Shown: one piece after another, positions 5,347-5,607 of the stretch
How the letters are laid out: each line of letters starts with the position of its first letter
How positions within the stretch are numbered: the first letter of the stretch is position 1
Notes under the pieces: generated by a model
The model's database searches: none
The model's input: the letters and a program-made list of their open reading frames with translations, nothing else
What the model was told of the DNA's origin: nothing
Translations under genes and position numbers: made by a program
Assembly (NCBI GenBank): GCA_023266165.1
Contig: JAHFRR010000093.1
Location: 1-5,607 of the forward strand
Reading direction: 5' to 3'
Length of the DNA: 5,607 nt
From: Thiotrichales bacterium
Lineage (GTDB): Bacteria; Pseudomonadota; Gammaproteobacteria; Francisellales; CACEW01

Positions 5347-5607
5347 CTACGACCCAACCTCAATCATCGTCATCATCCCTGACGCTTGATGATAGGCCAT
5401 ATGGCAGTGCAGAACCCATTTACCTGGATGATCCGCGTCAAATGTCACCGTGTCTTGCGTGTGGGGTAGAATCAACAGGGTATCGTGTAAGGGGCCATCG
5501 TGGATGGGCTGATGGTCAATGGCCGTCAGCTCAAACACCTGGCCATGCAAGTGCATGGGGTGCGCCATACTCGTGAGATTGTTAAAGATCATTTCGACGC
5601 GAGCACC
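5347..5607 (-). CDS. Multicopper oxidase, C-terminal end (cut by window edge)
   Basis: Only the last 86 residues are present, read from the window edge to TAG at 5347-5349. They form the end of the third cupredoxin domain. HPMHLHG (residues 16-22 of the fragment) supplies ligands of the type 1, type 2 and type 3 copper sites. HCHMAYHQASGMM (67-79) supplies the His-Cys-His that bridges the type 3 and type 1 coppers, plus a type 1 His and the axial Met. All C-terminal copper ligands are therefore intact. Multicopper oxidases oxidise Cu(I), metals or phenols while reducing oxygen to water, usually in the periplasm. Whether this one is CopA-like, CueO-like or laccase-like cannot be told without the N-terminal domains and signal peptide. 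uvrB starts five bases downstream, suggesting a shared transcript. Confidence 0.94.
   Translation of the reverse strand, partial: GARVEMIFNNLTSMAHPMHLHGQVFELTAIDHQPIHDGPLHDTLLILPHTQDTVTFDADHPGKWVLHCHMAYHQASGMMTMIEVGS

Overview
The window looks like chromosomal DNA from a proteobacterium, most likely a gammaproteobacterium. The GalU, SurE and UvrB sequences have the gammaproteobacterial style, and base composition appears moderate (near 50% G+C by eye). Genus cannot be set from this sequence; a Legionellales-like origin is only a guess.

Left part, + strand (1-1364): a tight three-gene run. It holds the C-terminal part of surE (nucleotidase), then galU (UDP-glucose pyrophosphorylase) one base after it, then a tiny predicted lipoprotein of 56 residues whose ATG overlaps the galU stop. 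The spacing suggests one transcript. The lipoprotein is easily missed because of its size.

Middle (1365-1797): no convincing gene. Most of it is a long inverted repeat: two 90-base arms about 90% identical (1421-1510 and 1705-1794) around a 194-base core. It looks like a small non-autonomous mobile or palindromic repeat. A degraded 35-base copy of part of one arm lies just outside the left end. To its right, 1798-1971 (- strand) reads like the 3' end of a broken gene, and a good intrinsic terminator pointing along the + strand lies at 1951-1997.

Right part, - strand (5607 down to 1932): the C-terminus of a multicopper oxidase, then uvrB (excision repair) five bases later, then 53 bases later a 449-residue two-domain protein. 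That protein joins an MTA/SAH-nucleosidase-type domain (PNP/UDP phosphorylase superfamily) to a C-terminal Cupin_5 (DUF985) domain. The nucleosidase half keeps the catalytic glutamates but has Asn where adenine-specific MTA/SAH nucleosidases have their catalytic Asp. This suggests a different purine preference, perhaps a 6-oxopurine as in futalosine hydrolase. Its serine-rich tail runs into an A7 tract and the antisense terminator, so its 3' end looks rearranged or slippage-prone.

The two gene groups converge on the inverted-repeat region. The most unusual item is the nucleosidase-cupin fusion with the Asp-to-Asn change; next are the long inverted repeat and the odd junction at 1790-2000.
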